Below, piece by piece: positions 16,548 through 24,932 of a DNA stretch of 32,410 nucleotides. The notes under the pieces were generated by a model that was not told where the DNA came from, made no database searches, and worked only from the letters and a program-made list of their open reading frames with translations. This stretch comes from Bacillota bacterium (lineage in GTDB: Bacteria; Bacillota; Clostridia; Christensenellales; CAG-138). Within the stretch, counting starts at the first letter, position 1, and each line of letters starts with the position of its first letter. Made by a program: the position numbers and the translations under genes. The DNA lies in contig JAEWWD010000099.1 of NCBI GenBank assembly GCA_023396535.1, forward strand, positions 1-32,410. Direction: 5' to 3'.

Positions 16548-16586
16548 CCATCGGCAAAGTCCTGCGGACTTTGCTGATGGTTTTTT
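16548..16586 (+). terminator. Rho-independent terminator after the symporter gene
   Basis: A 15-bp stem, CCATCGGCAAAGTCC with GGACTTTGCTGATGG (one G-U pair), closes a TGC loop and is followed by six T's. Confidence 0.92.
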
Positions 16587-16868
16587 CGCGCATTTTTGCT
16601 GTTCGGCTCTTTCATTCTGAAAGAGGCTGTCACAGCAAAAAACGCGCAAGGTGTCATTTTTCACCGCACATGCACCCGAATGGTACATTCGGGTATTTCA
16701 TAAGGAATGATGTGCGGCAAACCGCACAATCAATCGCCCGCAAAATGACGGATTAAAAGCTTCATACTGCACAACTTTCAACTCAATTTCACTCACAGGG
16801 GTTTATCGATACGCTGAGGGAGGCGAACGCCTCCCTTTATTTTCTGCTAAGGGAGCATCGATGCCTTG
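16587..16868. other. Gene-free block with nested inverted repeats
   Basis: No convincing gene lies here. The block contains an outer inverted repeat CCGCACAT (16664-16671) / ATGTGCGG (16710-16717) enclosing a perfect CCCGAATG-GTA-CATTCGGG hairpin (16675-16693), and ends with the second copy of the GGGAGGC hairpin at 16817-16836. Positions here could be off by one base. Confidence 0.6.
16817..16836 (+). repeat. Right copy of the hairpin inverted repeat
   Basis: AGGGAGGC, a GAAC loop and GCCTCCCT, preceded by CTG and followed by TTATTTT. Reverse-complemented, it and its flanks align with the hairpin at 16524-16543. The T-rich tail means it could also act as a plus-strand terminator. Confidence 0.7.
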
Positions 16869-17750
16869 TTATAGTAGTCTATCGATCTGGCAAATTTCAA
16901 TTAAGTACTTTGCGCTTTGGGTAAGGAATTTATTTTTATGGTATGCGACGCTGAACTGGCGCGAAAAGGAGATGTTTTTTAAGGCAAATCGGCAGATTTC
17001 ATTTCTGTCCAGGCTGTCCTTTACCAAAAGATAAGGCAGCACGGATATCCCGAGATTTGCTTGTACAGCTCTGACGATCGCCTGCGTGTTGATGCTTTCC
17101 CATAAAGGATCAATCACTATGCCGTGCGCGGCCATTATACCGTCGAAAATCTCACGGCCTGCGCTCCCGGCCTCACGCAGCAGGAAAGATTGTTTTTCGA
17201 GTTCCGCGATATCAACGTCCGTCCTTCCGGCAAACGGATGGGAAGTTGAGGAGATCATACTCAGTTCATCCTCCCGGAAGGGAAGCGCAACAATATACTC
17301 ATCATGTACCCTTCCTTCAATAAAACCAATATCGATTTTATTCTCACAGATAAACTGTTGAATCGTCTCGGAGTTATGGATGACCACTTTTACATCCATG
17401 CTGGGAAATCGCTCTTTTAGAGCCAGGATATACTGCGGCAATAGATAAGTCCCTATCGTTATGCTGGCGCCAACGCGGATTACGCCTATATTGTCGATGT
17501 TCTTGACTTCCTTTTCCATATCCTCAAATAGTCTGACAATATGGGTGGCATACTGAAAGAGGTGCTTTCCGGCTTCCGTGATGTATAGACGTTTTGCTAT
17601 ACGATCGAACAGTTTTATGCCATAATAGCTTTCGAGATCCGCAATGGCAAGGCTGACGGCCGGTTGCGCCAGAAACAGTTTCTCGCCGGCCGCCGTAATG
17701 CTTCCCGCTTCACAAACGGCTACAAATATTTTGATGTGGCGTAGCGTCAC
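16869..17750 (-). CDS. LysR-family transcriptional regulator
   Basis: A 293-residue LysR protein with an N-terminal winged helix-turn-helix (1-60: MTLRHIKIFVAV, SITAAGEKLFLAQPAVSLAIADLE, LFDR, ITEAGK) and a two-lobed effector-binding domain (about 90-293, opening IRVGASITIGTYLLPQ). The GTG at 17750 is chosen because AAGGAG lies 7 nt upstream and LysR proteins typically begin MTLRH; ATGs further upstream lack a ribosome-binding site. It is divergent from the chromate-transporter pair and probably controls it; the overall form resembles CysL/CbbR-type regulators. The effector is unknown. Confidence 0.9.
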   Translation of the reverse strand: MTLRHIKIFVAVCEAGSITAAGEKLFLAQPAVSLAIADLESYYGIKLFDRIAKRLYITEAGKHLFQYATHIVRLFEDMEKEVKNIDNIGVIRVGASITIGTYLLPQYILALKERFPSMDVKVVIHNSETIQQFICENKIDIGFIEGRVHDEYIVALPFREDELSMISSTSHPFAGRTDVDIAELEKQSFLLREAGSAGREIFDGIMAAHGIVIDPLWESINTQAIVRAVQANLGISVLPYLLVKDSLDRNEICRFALKNISFSRQFSVAYHKNKFLTQSAKYLIEICQIDRLL

Positions 17751-17791
17751 GGCCATTCTCCTTATAATGAATTTATTATGGTTCATATAAA

Positions 17792-17810
17792 ATAATACTA
17801 TTTCTATTAT
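17792..17810. promoter_or_regulatory. Candidate LysR operator in the divergent intergenic region
   Basis: ATAATA (17792-17797), a 7-bp spacer and TATTAT (17805-17810) form a 19-bp dyad. It covers the LysR -10 box and lies about 16 bp upstream of the TATACT (17826-17831) that probably serves the transporter genes. LysR sites are commonly AT-rich dyads of this size. Assignment is inferred. Confidence 0.45.
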
Positions 17811-17820
17811 GCACACGCAA
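17792..17820 (-). promoter_or_regulatory. Predicted promoter of the LysR gene
   Basis: On the minus strand, TTGCGT (17820-17815) and TATTAT (17797-17792) are spaced by 17 bp. It faces the plus-strand promoter of the transporter pair, so the two overlap. Confidence 0.5.
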
Positions 17821-17842
17821 TCTTCTATACTGGAGCATAGAG

Positions 17843-18433
17843 GTGATTTTTTTGCAGGACAGGAAAGCGGTCTATTGGAAGCTGTTTAGCTCGACCTTCT
17901 ATTTGAGCTCGTTTACGCTGGGCGGCGGTTACGTCATCATCCCCCTGATGAAGAAAAAATTCGTGGATGAGCTGAACTGGGTAGAAGAGGAGGAGATGCT
18001 CAATTTAACCGCTATCGCCCAGTCGTCGCCCGGCGCGGTTGCCGTGAACGCATCCATATTGCTGGGATATCATATTGCCGGCATTCCAGGCGCCATAGTC
18101 ACAATTTTTGGCACCATATTGCCTCCGTTGATCATCATCTCGATTATATCGATGTTCTATCAAGCGTTTCGGTCCAACCCCGTCGTCAGCGCCGTGCTGA
18201 CTGGCATGCAGGCGGGAGTTGCGGCGGTTATCGCGGACGTGATCGTAACGCTCGGCGGCAACGTTGCTAAGCAAAGGGATGCATTGTCCATCACAATGAT
18301 GATACTGGCGTTTGTGGCGTCCTTTGTTTTTAAGGTGAACGTGATGTATATCATATTTGCCTGCGCCTGCGTGGGCGCGCTTAGGATACTGCTCAAGCGT
18401 AAAGCGGATAAGAAGGATGTAGAAGAACAATGA
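17843..18433 (+). CDS. Chromate transporter family protein, first half-size subunit
   Basis: A 196-residue membrane protein of the CHR family. It has about 5-6 hydrophobic segments, with the N-terminal signature FTLGGGYVIIPLMKKKFVDEL, then LNLTAIAQSSPGAVAVNASILLGYHIAGIPGAIV, the characteristic PGxxxxN and GxxxxGxxGA motifs. CHR proteins exist as one long protein or as two short, oppositely oriented halves encoded in tandem; this is the latter. The start is GTG at 17843 (GGAG 7 nt upstream); a TTG at 17852 with AGAGGTGA is an alternative. It overlaps the second half as ATGA. The natural substrate in an anaerobe may be an anion other than chromate. Confidence 0.9.
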   Translation: MIFLQDRKAVYWKLFSSTFYLSSFTLGGGYVIIPLMKKKFVDELNWVEEEEMLNLTAIAQSSPGAVAVNASILLGYHIAGIPGAIVTIFGTILPPLIIISIISMFYQAFRSNPVVSAVLTGMQAGVAAVIADVIVTLGGNVAKQRDALSITMMILAFVASFVFKVNVMYIIFACACVGALRILLKRKADKKDVEEQ

Positions 18434-18993
18434 CGATTTTTCAACTGTTCTGGAGTTTTTTTCAGATTGGCCTGTTCAGCATAGGTGGCGGTCTTGCGGC
18501 AATGCCTCTGATTCAGAATCAGATCGTAGATCTGCATCATTGCCTCTCGCTGACAGAGTTTACGGATCTGATCACGATCGCGGAAATGACGCCCGGCCCT
18601 ATCGCGATCAATTCCGCCACATTTGTTGGCATACGCATAGCGGGCATTCCAGGGGCGCTGGTCGCGACATTTGCCTGTATACTTCCATCCTGCGTGATCG
18701 TATCATTCCTTGCCTGGATTTATTATAAATATAAGGAACTGACCATCATTCAGGGAATATTGAGGGGACTTCGTCCCGCGGTCGTCGCGTTGATTGCCGG
18801 GGCGGGAGTTACGATATTCCTGCTGGCCATTTGGGGAGAACAGGGATTTTCGTGGAATATTCAAGCGATCAACTATATTGCGGCGCTGTTGTTTGCCGCG
18901 GGATTGTTCATACTCAGAAAGTGGAAGCTTAACCCGATTTATGTCATATTGGGCTCCGGCGTTGTCGGAGGAGCGCTCTATTTACTGATATAG
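18430..18993 (+). CDS. Chromate transporter family protein, second half-size subunit
   Basis: A 187-residue paralogue of the preceding gene, with the same layout: FSIGGGLAAMPLIQNQIVD at the N-terminus, LITIAEMTPGPIAINSATFVGIRIAGIPGALVATF as the core, and four further hydrophobic segments. Two such short proteins form a heterodimer in the known pairs. The ATGA overlap with the first subunit couples their translation. It is probably regulated by the divergent LysR gene. Confidence 0.9.
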   Translation: MTIFQLFWSFFQIGLFSIGGGLAAMPLIQNQIVDLHHCLSLTEFTDLITIAEMTPGPIAINSATFVGIRIAGIPGALVATFACILPSCVIVSFLAWIYYKYKELTIIQGILRGLRPAVVALIAGAGVTIFLLAIWGEQGFSWNIQAINYIAALLFAAGLFILRKWKLNPIYVILGSGVVGGALYLLI

Positions 18994-19027
18994 GCAAGCG
19001 ACCAGATGGGTTGGCCTATTTAGTTGC

Positions 19028-19056
19028 AATGCCGCATTCGTTCTGAATGCGGCATT
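19028..19056. terminator. Candidate terminator between convergent genes
   Basis: A perfect 12-bp stem AATGCCGCATTC / GAATGCGGCATT with a 5-nt loop separates the transporter pair from the end of hypE. The T tail is short, so it may be a weak or factor-assisted terminator. Confidence 0.6.
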
Positions 19057-19085
19057 TGTGTGTATATCTTTTTCTGCGTAGGCTG

Positions 19086-20075
19086 TCAGCAGATGCGCGG
19101 GAGTCCTTCGCCAAGCAAAGGTTCAATCAGGCGCGTACCCCCTGCGCGCGTTCGCTGCAATATTGCGGGGGATTTCGCGGCGCGGACCGCTCCTATACTC
19201 TGTGCGTGTCCGCCGTATCGGCAGCCTCGCAGTATATGGAGCGCCTGTTCCGCCTCCGCTTGGGGCAATATCAGAGCAAGCTTGCCCTCGTTGCCCATAT
19301 ACAACGGGTCCAGGCCCAGTATATCGCAGAATCCCTGCACCTGTGCGCTTGCAAGCATGATGGAAGGGAACAGCTCGATTTCCACCTGTGAGCAAGCTGC
19401 GATTTCATGCAGTACGGAGGCGAGCCCACCGCGCGTGATATCGCGCAGGGCGTGTACATGAAGGCCGCTTCGGATAAGCGCGCGCACCATTTCGGTTAAA
19501 GGGGCGCAGTCGCTGCGGATATTGTTTTCAATGCCCATCCGGCAGGATAATATGCAGGCGTGATGGTCGCCTAAAAGACCGCTGATAAGTACGGCGTCAC
19601 CGTCCGCCGCGTTGTGTGCGCTGATATCCACGGGGGTATCCAGCACGCCAATGCCGGATGTATTGATGAACATACCGCCTCTTCCCTCTATGACCTTTGT
19701 ATCGCCGGCTACGACTTCCACGCCCGCCTCATCCGCCGCGCGCTTCATGGAAACGACCGCGCGCTCGAGCGTTTCAATCTCCAGACCTTCTTCCAATACA
19801 AACCCTGCGGAAAGATACCTGGGCGTTGCGCCGCGCATCGACAGATCGTTTACAGTGCCGCATACGGCGAGCCTGCCTATGTCGCCGCCCGGAAAGAACA
19901 AGGGAGCGACCACAAAGGTGTCCGTTGTGAACGCGATTCTATCATCCATGGAGGGCAATAGCGCAGCGTCCTCCATGCGGTCCAGCATGGGATTGGATAA
20001 GTGCTTTTGGAATACGGCATGGATCAGGTCGTTCATAAGCCTGCCGCCGCCGCCATGGGCGGATGTGATGCGCAT
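19086..20075 (-). CDS. hypE: Hydrogenase maturation protein HypE
   Basis: HypE dehydrates a carbamoylated C-terminal cysteine to a thiocyanate and donates the cyanide ligand of the [NiFe] active site. The 329-residue PurM/AIR-synthase-fold protein starts near SAHGGGGRLMNDLI, has FTTDTFVVAPLFFPGGDIG, CGTVNDLSMRGATP, VVAGDTKVI and TRGGLA, and ends in PRIC, the invariant modified tail. The ATG at 20075 is supported by AAGGAGG 5 nt upstream. It is the last gene of the hyp operon, 22 bp behind hypD. Confidence 0.96.
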   Translation of the reverse strand: MRITSAHGGGGRLMNDLIHAVFQKHLSNPMLDRMEDAALLPSMDDRIAFTTDTFVVAPLFFPGGDIGRLAVCGTVNDLSMRGATPRYLSAGFVLEEGLEIETLERAVVSMKRAADEAGVEVVAGDTKVIEGRGGMFINTSGIGVLDTPVDISAHNAADGDAVLISGLLGDHHACILSCRMGIENNIRSDCAPLTEMVRALIRSGLHVHALRDITRGGLASVLHEIAACSQVEIELFPSIMLASAQVQGFCDILGLDPLYMGNEGKLALILPQAEAEQALHILRGCRYGGHAQSIGAVRAAKSPAILQRTRAGGTRLIEPLLGEGLPRIC

Positions 20076-20097
20076 AGGCGCCTCCTTATTTGCTGCC

Positions 20098-21153
20098 TCA
20101 GGAATTAGTCCTATATGCGTTGTCGTACCAGATGCCGCAGGCGCCTTCCGCGGAGACCATACAGGGGCCGCGAGGCGTCTGCGGGCAGCAGACGCGGCCA
20201 AAAAGGCCGCAGTCCGGCGGGGTTGCGCGCCCGGCGATCACATCGCCGCAGCGGCATCCGCTTGTCTCTTCATCCACTTCCTCCGTAATGGGTCCCGCGT
20301 CGAACTGCGCGAATTCGTGCGCAAGGAAATAGCCGGAGTCGTAAATTTCGCCCAACCCGCGCCAAACAGACGGACGCTTGACGAAGTACCGTTCAATCAG
20401 GCCCAGCGCCTGCGTATTGCCTTCCCTTGATACTGCGTTTGGGTACAGGTTGTGCGCCTCGGCGGTATTTGCGCCGATCTGACGGATCAAATCGCAGATC
20501 GCTGCGACGATATGCTCAAAACTGAACCCGGCGACGGTCAGGGGGATACCGTATTTTGCGCAAAGCGGTTCGTATACGCCGCTGCCCAATATGGCGCTGA
20601 CGTGCCCCGGCCCTATGAAGCCGTCGATTGTCGGGTTGTTCTCACATATCCAGTACAGCGCGGGCATGAGCGCCTTGACCGCGGTCAGAAGCCGTATATT
20701 CCGCACTCCGCGTTCCAGCATGCGCTCCATCAGCAGCGCGTAAAGCGGCAATGTGGTTTCAAAGCCGAGCGCGGTCAAATAAAATGTGGTTGCAGGCTGC
20801 TTCGCCGCAAATTCCAGTATATCAAGAGGAGAGTACAGCATGCGTACGCTGCCGCCCGCGGCCATCGCCTGCAGAAGGGATGTTTTGCGCCCGGGTACGC
20901 GCAGCATATCGCCGAACGTATATACCACGCAGCCCGTTCGCATCGAAATCTCCGCCGCGCGGTCTATAAAGCCTGCGGGCGTTACGCATACCGGGCAGCC
21001 GGGGCCGGAAATCAGGCGGATGGCAGGCGGCAGCAGCTCCCGTATGCCGAACCGGGCTATGTTGTGCGTATGCGTACCGCATACTTCCATGAGGCTTATG
21101 GGCAGCCCGTCATAGGGCCTGATGGTATCAAGGCAGTCGTCAATTTCTCGCAT
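20098..21153 (-). CDS. hypD: Hydrogenase maturation protein HypD
   Basis: HypD works with HypC as the scaffold where CO and cyanide are attached to iron. The 351-residue protein keeps its key cysteines: Cys25 in MEVCGTHTH, Cys53 and Cys56 in SGPGCPVCVTP, and the C-terminal 4Fe-4S ligands in the GCRCGDVIAGRATPPDC...CGIWY region (about 298-341). It overlaps hypC by 14 bp. Confidence 0.96.
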   Translation of the reverse strand: MREIDDCLDTIRPYDGLPISLMEVCGTHTHNIARFGIRELLPPAIRLISGPGCPVCVTPAGFIDRAAEISMRTGCVVYTFGDMLRVPGRKTSLLQAMAAGGSVRMLYSPLDILEFAAKQPATTFYLTALGFETTLPLYALLMERMLERGVRNIRLLTAVKALMPALYWICENNPTIDGFIGPGHVSAILGSGVYEPLCAKYGIPLTVAGFSFEHIVAAICDLIRQIGANTAEAHNLYPNAVSREGNTQALGLIERYFVKRPSVWRGLGEIYDSGYFLAHEFAQFDAGPITEEVDEETSGCRCGDVIAGRATPPDCGLFGRVCCPQTPRGPCMVSAEGACGIWYDNAYRTNS

Positions 21154-21367
21154 CGTATTGCTCCAATGTATCGAATAGCTCGTTGATTTCTTCCGCTTCA
21201 GCCTTACTCAGCCGGGCAATGGCGCAGCCCGCGTGAACCAGCACATAGTCGCCGGGCTGGACTTCCGCCACGATGCCGAGTTCCACGGGCATGCGATAGC
21301 CGCGGATTTGGACTATGCCGCGGTTATCCGCTTTTTCAAGCAGCTTGCCGGGTATCGCGATGCACAT
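21140..21367 (-). CDS. hypC: Hydrogenase maturation chaperone HypC
   Basis: The 75-residue HypC/HybG-type chaperone begins MCIAIPG; Cys2, exposed after removal of the initiator Met, holds the iron and docks to HypD and the hydrogenase large subunit. The family's DYVLVHAGCAIARLS block is present. GGGAGGG 6 nt upstream fixes the start. It follows hypF by 15 bp and overlaps hypD. Confidence 0.96.
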   Translation of the reverse strand: MCIAIPGKLLEKADNRGIVQIRGYRMPVELGIVAEVQPGDYVLVHAGCAIARLSKAEAEEINELFDTLEQYDARN

Positions 21368-21382
21368 GATGCGCCCTCCCGT

Positions 21383-23641
21383 TTATTGATTTTTCATGAG
21401 GCCGATGTATGCCTGCCCGAGCGAAAGCCCTCCGTCTCCTGCAGGCACCTGGTTGTTTGTATACATGGTGAATCCCGAACCCTCAAGCAGCGGCATGGTT
21501 TCTTCCAGCAGTATGCGGTTTTGAAATACGCCGCCGCTGAGTACGACGTCTTTGACGCCGTGTCGATTGCGAAGTACCGCGCAGACGTTGGCGATCATGC
21601 GGCATACCGTCCTGTGGAAGCGCAGAGCAAGCAGTTCGGCATTATCCCTACGGGAAAATCGGGTATGGAGTTCCAGAAAGCATGGCGCAAAGTCGATCAC
21701 CACAGTTCCGTCCATCTCCGAAAGGGAATAGGGCAGCGGTTCCGCCTGCCCGCCGTTTAAGAGGCATCGCATGGCGGCGTATTCAAGCTCTATGGCGCAC
21801 TGCCCGTCATAGCCGGATTCCTCGCAGATCCCCAACAGGGCGCTGACGGCGTCGAACACGCGGCCCATACTGGAGGAACGTATGGTATTGATATCTTTTT
21901 GCAGCGCCGTTATTATCAATTGCGCTCGATCATCACCGGCGGGCGTGCCAACGCCAGCGTCGTACAGCATGCACAGCGCGGTTTTCCAGCCCTGCCTGAC
22001 GGAATTGTCCGAACCCAGCAGCCGAACCGGTTTGAGATGAGCGGCGCGCATAAAACCTGTGGGGGAGGCGATCAGAAACTCCCCGCCCCAAACCATGCCG
22101 TCCGTACCATACCCCGTACCGTCGAACGCTACGCCAATGACGCTGCCCGACAAGCCATGCTCCGCCATGACGGATGCGATATGCGCGTGATGGTGCTGTT
22201 CCTCTATGACGGGGACGCACATGGATTTTGCGTACCGGGAGGATTCGTATCCGGGGTGCATATCGCATACGGCAAGTTCCGGGACAATGCGCAATGTATC
22301 CCGCATGTCCTTGACAGTCCTGCGATAAGCGCGCAACGTTTCCATGCTGTCGAGATCCCCAATCTCGCCGGAGGGGTACAGGAGTCCATCTTTATGCAGA
22401 CACACCGTGCTTTTTTCCTGAGAGCCGAAGGCGATGAGTTCCGCGCCGCCGGAAGGACACGGGATGGGGAGGGGCACATACCCGCGCGCCCTGCGAAGGA
22501 TATGCGTGTTGCCGCGAACGACCATGGCGACTGAATCATCCAGCCTGCGCAATATGCCGCGGTCATGGCGCAATACGCCGTGTAGACCGTTATGCTCCGA
22601 AAAGAACCGCAGAATTGCCCAATCATCCATAATGATGGGGAGGGAAGTCGAATTGGCACTGGTCATCACAAGGGGGCCTGTCTCCCGCAACAGCAGGTGC
22701 TGCAAAGGCGTATAAGGCAGGAAAGCCCCGAGATACGGGCTTTTTCCGTATACAAGGGGGGACAGGCTGTCCAATGTGCGAAGCAGCAACACGATGGGAC
22801 GGGCGGGGGAGGCGAGAAGGGTTTCTTCCTCCGGGCTGATGATACAGTGCGCCCAGATATCCTCCATATCCCGGAACATGACAGCAAAGGGTTTGCGTTC
22901 GCGTCCCTTGAGCGCGCGAAGCGCGGCGACAGCCTCATCATTATATGGATCGCACGCGAAATGATACCCGCCGATGCCCTTGACAGCCACGATATGCCCG
23001 CCGCGCAGCGCGCGGATTGCCTCAGGTAACGCTTTTTCGCCGCGGGCATTGCCCCCTCGGTCAAAATAGTCCAGTATAGGCCCGCAATCGTTGCAGCACA
23101 CCGTCTGCGCGTGGAAGCGCCTGTTGGAAGGCGCACTATATTCCTGCGCGCATAGCGGGCATAGAGGGTATATGTCCATGGACGTATTGGCCCTGTCGTA
23201 GGGGATGGCGTGCAGTATGGAATACCGGGGGCCGCAGTTGGTACAGCTTATGAACGGGTTCCGGTATCGCGGGTTGTCCGGGGAGAACAGCTCCCGCAGG
23301 CAATCGTCGCATGTGGCGATATCGGGGGAGGGCGTTACGATGCCTCCGCACCGGGATTCGCTCAGGAGGATGCGAAAATCCGATGGGCGTTCTTCGGCGT
23401 CAGGAAGATTATAGATTTCCTGCTCTTGCCGGAGTATACGGCTTGCAACTGGCGCGCGCTCCCGTATGGCCTCTAAAAACCGAAGCAGCACATTTTCCGG
23501 CGCATAGGCTTCCACGAATACATGCCCGCATTCGTTTTTCACGAAACCTGTAACCCCATATTCCCGCGCCAGCCGGACAAGGAAGGGCCGGAACCCCACG
23601 CCCTGCACGACGCCGGATATGCGAACAGTCGCTTTCATCAT
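21383..23641 (-). CDS. hypF: Carbamoyltransferase HypF
   Basis: HypF uses carbamoyl phosphate and ATP to carbamoylate HypE, the source of cyanide. The 752-residue protein has all domains in order: acylphosphatase (about 3-88, VQGVGFRPFLVRLA), two CxxC-x18-CxxC zinc fingers (about 111-186: CDDC, CTNC, CPLC, CNDC), a YrdC/Sua5 domain (about 195-385, with VAVKGIGGYHFACD), and the Kae1-like domain with the metal ligands EEQHHHAHIASVMAEHG and VLSGGVFQNRIL. The ATG at 23641 overlaps the hypB stop as ATGA and is preferred; an ATG at 23662 is possible. Confidence 0.95.
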   Translation of the reverse strand: MMKATVRISGVVQGVGFRPFLVRLAREYGVTGFVKNECGHVFVEAYAPENVLLRFLEAIRERAPVASRILRQEQEIYNLPDAEERPSDFRILLSESRCGGIVTPSPDIATCDDCLRELFSPDNPRYRNPFISCTNCGPRYSILHAIPYDRANTSMDIYPLCPLCAQEYSAPSNRRFHAQTVCCNDCGPILDYFDRGGNARGEKALPEAIRALRGGHIVAVKGIGGYHFACDPYNDEAVAALRALKGRERKPFAVMFRDMEDIWAHCIISPEEETLLASPARPIVLLLRTLDSLSPLVYGKSPYLGAFLPYTPLQHLLLRETGPLVMTSANSTSLPIIMDDWAILRFFSEHNGLHGVLRHDRGILRRLDDSVAMVVRGNTHILRRARGYVPLPIPCPSGGAELIAFGSQEKSTVCLHKDGLLYPSGEIGDLDSMETLRAYRRTVKDMRDTLRIVPELAVCDMHPGYESSRYAKSMCVPVIEEQHHHAHIASVMAEHGLSGSVIGVAFDGTGYGTDGMVWGGEFLIASPTGFMRAAHLKPVRLLGSDNSVRQGWKTALCMLYDAGVGTPAGDDRAQLIITALQKDINTIRSSSMGRVFDAVSALLGICEESGYDGQCAIELEYAAMRCLLNGGQAEPLPYSLSEMDGTVVIDFAPCFLELHTRFSRRDNAELLALRFHRTVCRMIANVCAVLRNRHGVKDVVLSGGVFQNRILLEETMPLLEGSGFTMYTNNQVPAGDGGLSLGQAYIGLMKNQ

Positions 23642-24288
23642 TTCAACCTGGCCCTGAGCCATTCCACGACTGATGCAAACCCTTCCCCAGTCCGGGCGGA
23701 TACCGGAAATACCGGCGCTTCGGCGTTAAGCGCGCGTACACCCTCTAAAAAGTACTCCATATCGAACTCGACATAAGGGATGAGATCGGTTTTGTTGAGC
23801 AGTATAGCCGCCGCTTTTTCAAACGCGAGGGGATACTTATAGGGCTTATCGGCGCCGTCCGTTACGTTGATGATGAGTATCTTACAGTTCTCGCCTATGT
23901 AAAATTCCGCCGGACAAACGAGGTTGCCGATGTTCTCTATGAATAACACGCCATTTTCGGAAAGCGTAAGCTTGGGCAGCGTGTTTTCCACGAGTATGGC
24001 GTCTATGTGGCACGCGCCGCCGGTATGGATCTGTACCGCTTCTATTCCCAGCGCAAGCAGCCGTTGTGTATCGATATCGGATTGGATATCCCCTTCTATC
24101 ACATAGGCCCTGATGCCCTGAAGGCCTTCGATGATCCGGATGAGGCAGGAGGTCTTTCCCGCGCCCGGCCCTCCCAGCACATCGACCGCGTAAATACCGC
24201 GCTCCGCGAGATTACGCTTGATCCGGTCCGCCGTTCTGTCGTTCTCGGCATAGATATCCTCCATGATGATGACGTCTTTTGAATTCAT
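23638..24288 (-). CDS. hypB: Hydrogenase nickel incorporation GTPase HypB
   Basis: HypB is the GTPase that drives nickel insertion with HypA. The 216-residue protein has the Walker A loop GGPGAGKT (39-46), the metal site Cys93-His94 in GGACHIDA with Cys125 in NLVCPAEF, and the guanine motif NKTD (165-168). It lacks the N-terminal His-rich nickel store and the E. coli-type CxxCGCx motif. The ATG at 24288 has AAAGGAAAG upstream. It overlaps hypF by 4 nt and follows hypA by 28 bp. Confidence 0.95.
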   Translation of the reverse strand: MNSKDVIIMEDIYAENDRTADRIKRNLAERGIYAVDVLGGPGAGKTSCLIRIIEGLQGIRAYVIEGDIQSDIDTQRLLALGIEAVQIHTGGACHIDAILVENTLPKLTLSENGVLFIENIGNLVCPAEFYIGENCKILIINVTDGADKPYKYPLAFEKAAAILLNKTDLIPYVEFDMEYFLEGVRALNAEAPVFPVSARTGEGFASVVEWLRARLK

Positions 24289-24316
24289 TGCGTTGCTTTC
24301 CTTTCTTTCGGTATTT

Positions 24317-24661
24317 TCATATTTCAAGCTCCAGGCTTTCCACATAAAATTCGTTGCCGGTTTCCGTGGGATGGCCTAATGCGCCGCAATCTGGACACGC
24401 GAAGGAAAAGAGGGGCTGTTCAAAATCCTTGTCGCAGCGCGGGCAGCGCATTCGCACCGGTACCATGCGGAGTTGCAATGTTGCACCCTCCGCGAGCGTT
24501 CCCTTGGCGATAAAATCGAAATACATCTGGATGGAATCGGGGAGAATGCCCGCGTTTTCACCGACTACCAGAGATATGCGGCTGATCTTATGTGCGCCTT
24601 CCCTACGCGCGGCGCTTTCCGCGATCCGGATGATTTCCTTCGTCAGTCCATATTCGTGCAT
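24317..24661 (-). CDS. hypA: Hydrogenase nickel metallochaperone HypA
   Basis: HypA delivers nickel to the hydrogenase large subunit. The 114-residue protein begins MHEYGLTKEII, with the nickel-ligand His2, and carries a zinc site made of Cys73/Cys76 (CPRC) and Cys89/Cys92 (CPDC). The start at 24661 is dictated by the conserved MHE N-terminus although the upstream ribosome-binding site is weak. It is the first gene of the hyp operon; I cannot point to a convincing promoter in the 200 bp upstream. Confidence 0.94.
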   Translation of the reverse strand: MHEYGLTKEIIRIAESAARREGAHKISRISLVVGENAGILPDSIQMYFDFIAKGTLAEGATLQLRMVPVRMRCPRCDKDFEQPLFSFACPDCGALGHPTETGNEFYVESLELEI

Positions 24662-24865
24662 ATTCTTAAAACCATCGTATTTCAATTCTGCATTGCCGAA
24701 AGGCATGGTCAATCTGACCCGTCGGGTTGTAACCGCTGTCAACACATATATATGCGATACTTTTTACATTAACCCTGAATTGTTGGAGTATTCTATAAAC
24801 CTTCAGCGTAGCCGCAATAAAAGTATGCCGGCCGCGTATCTCGTACCATAGCCGGAATTCAGCGC

Positions 24866-24898
24866 GCAAAAAAGCCATCGGGAGTGTTCCGATGGCTT
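24866..24898 (-). terminator. Terminator of the ohr gene
   Basis: Read on the minus strand, AAGCCATCGG and CCGATGGCTT form a 10-bp stem with a 7-nt loop followed by a run of T's. It isolates ohr from the hyp operon. Confidence 0.88.
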
Positions 24899-24932
24899 GT
24901 GGTCCGGAAATATCTGGGTTTGTGTTCGGTCG

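Noticed and set aside
17751..17816. A 22-residue N-terminal extension of the LysR protein
   Set aside because: The upstream ATGs lack ribosome-binding sites and the stretch contains the divergent promoter; the GTG at 17750 has AAGGAG at the right distance.
19612..20430. A 272-codon open frame on the plus strand
   Set aside because: It is antisense to hypE and hypD, both with intact signature motifs.
24662..24745. N-terminal extension of HypA
   Set aside because: HypA needs His2 of the native MHE start as nickel ligand; an extension would destroy the site.
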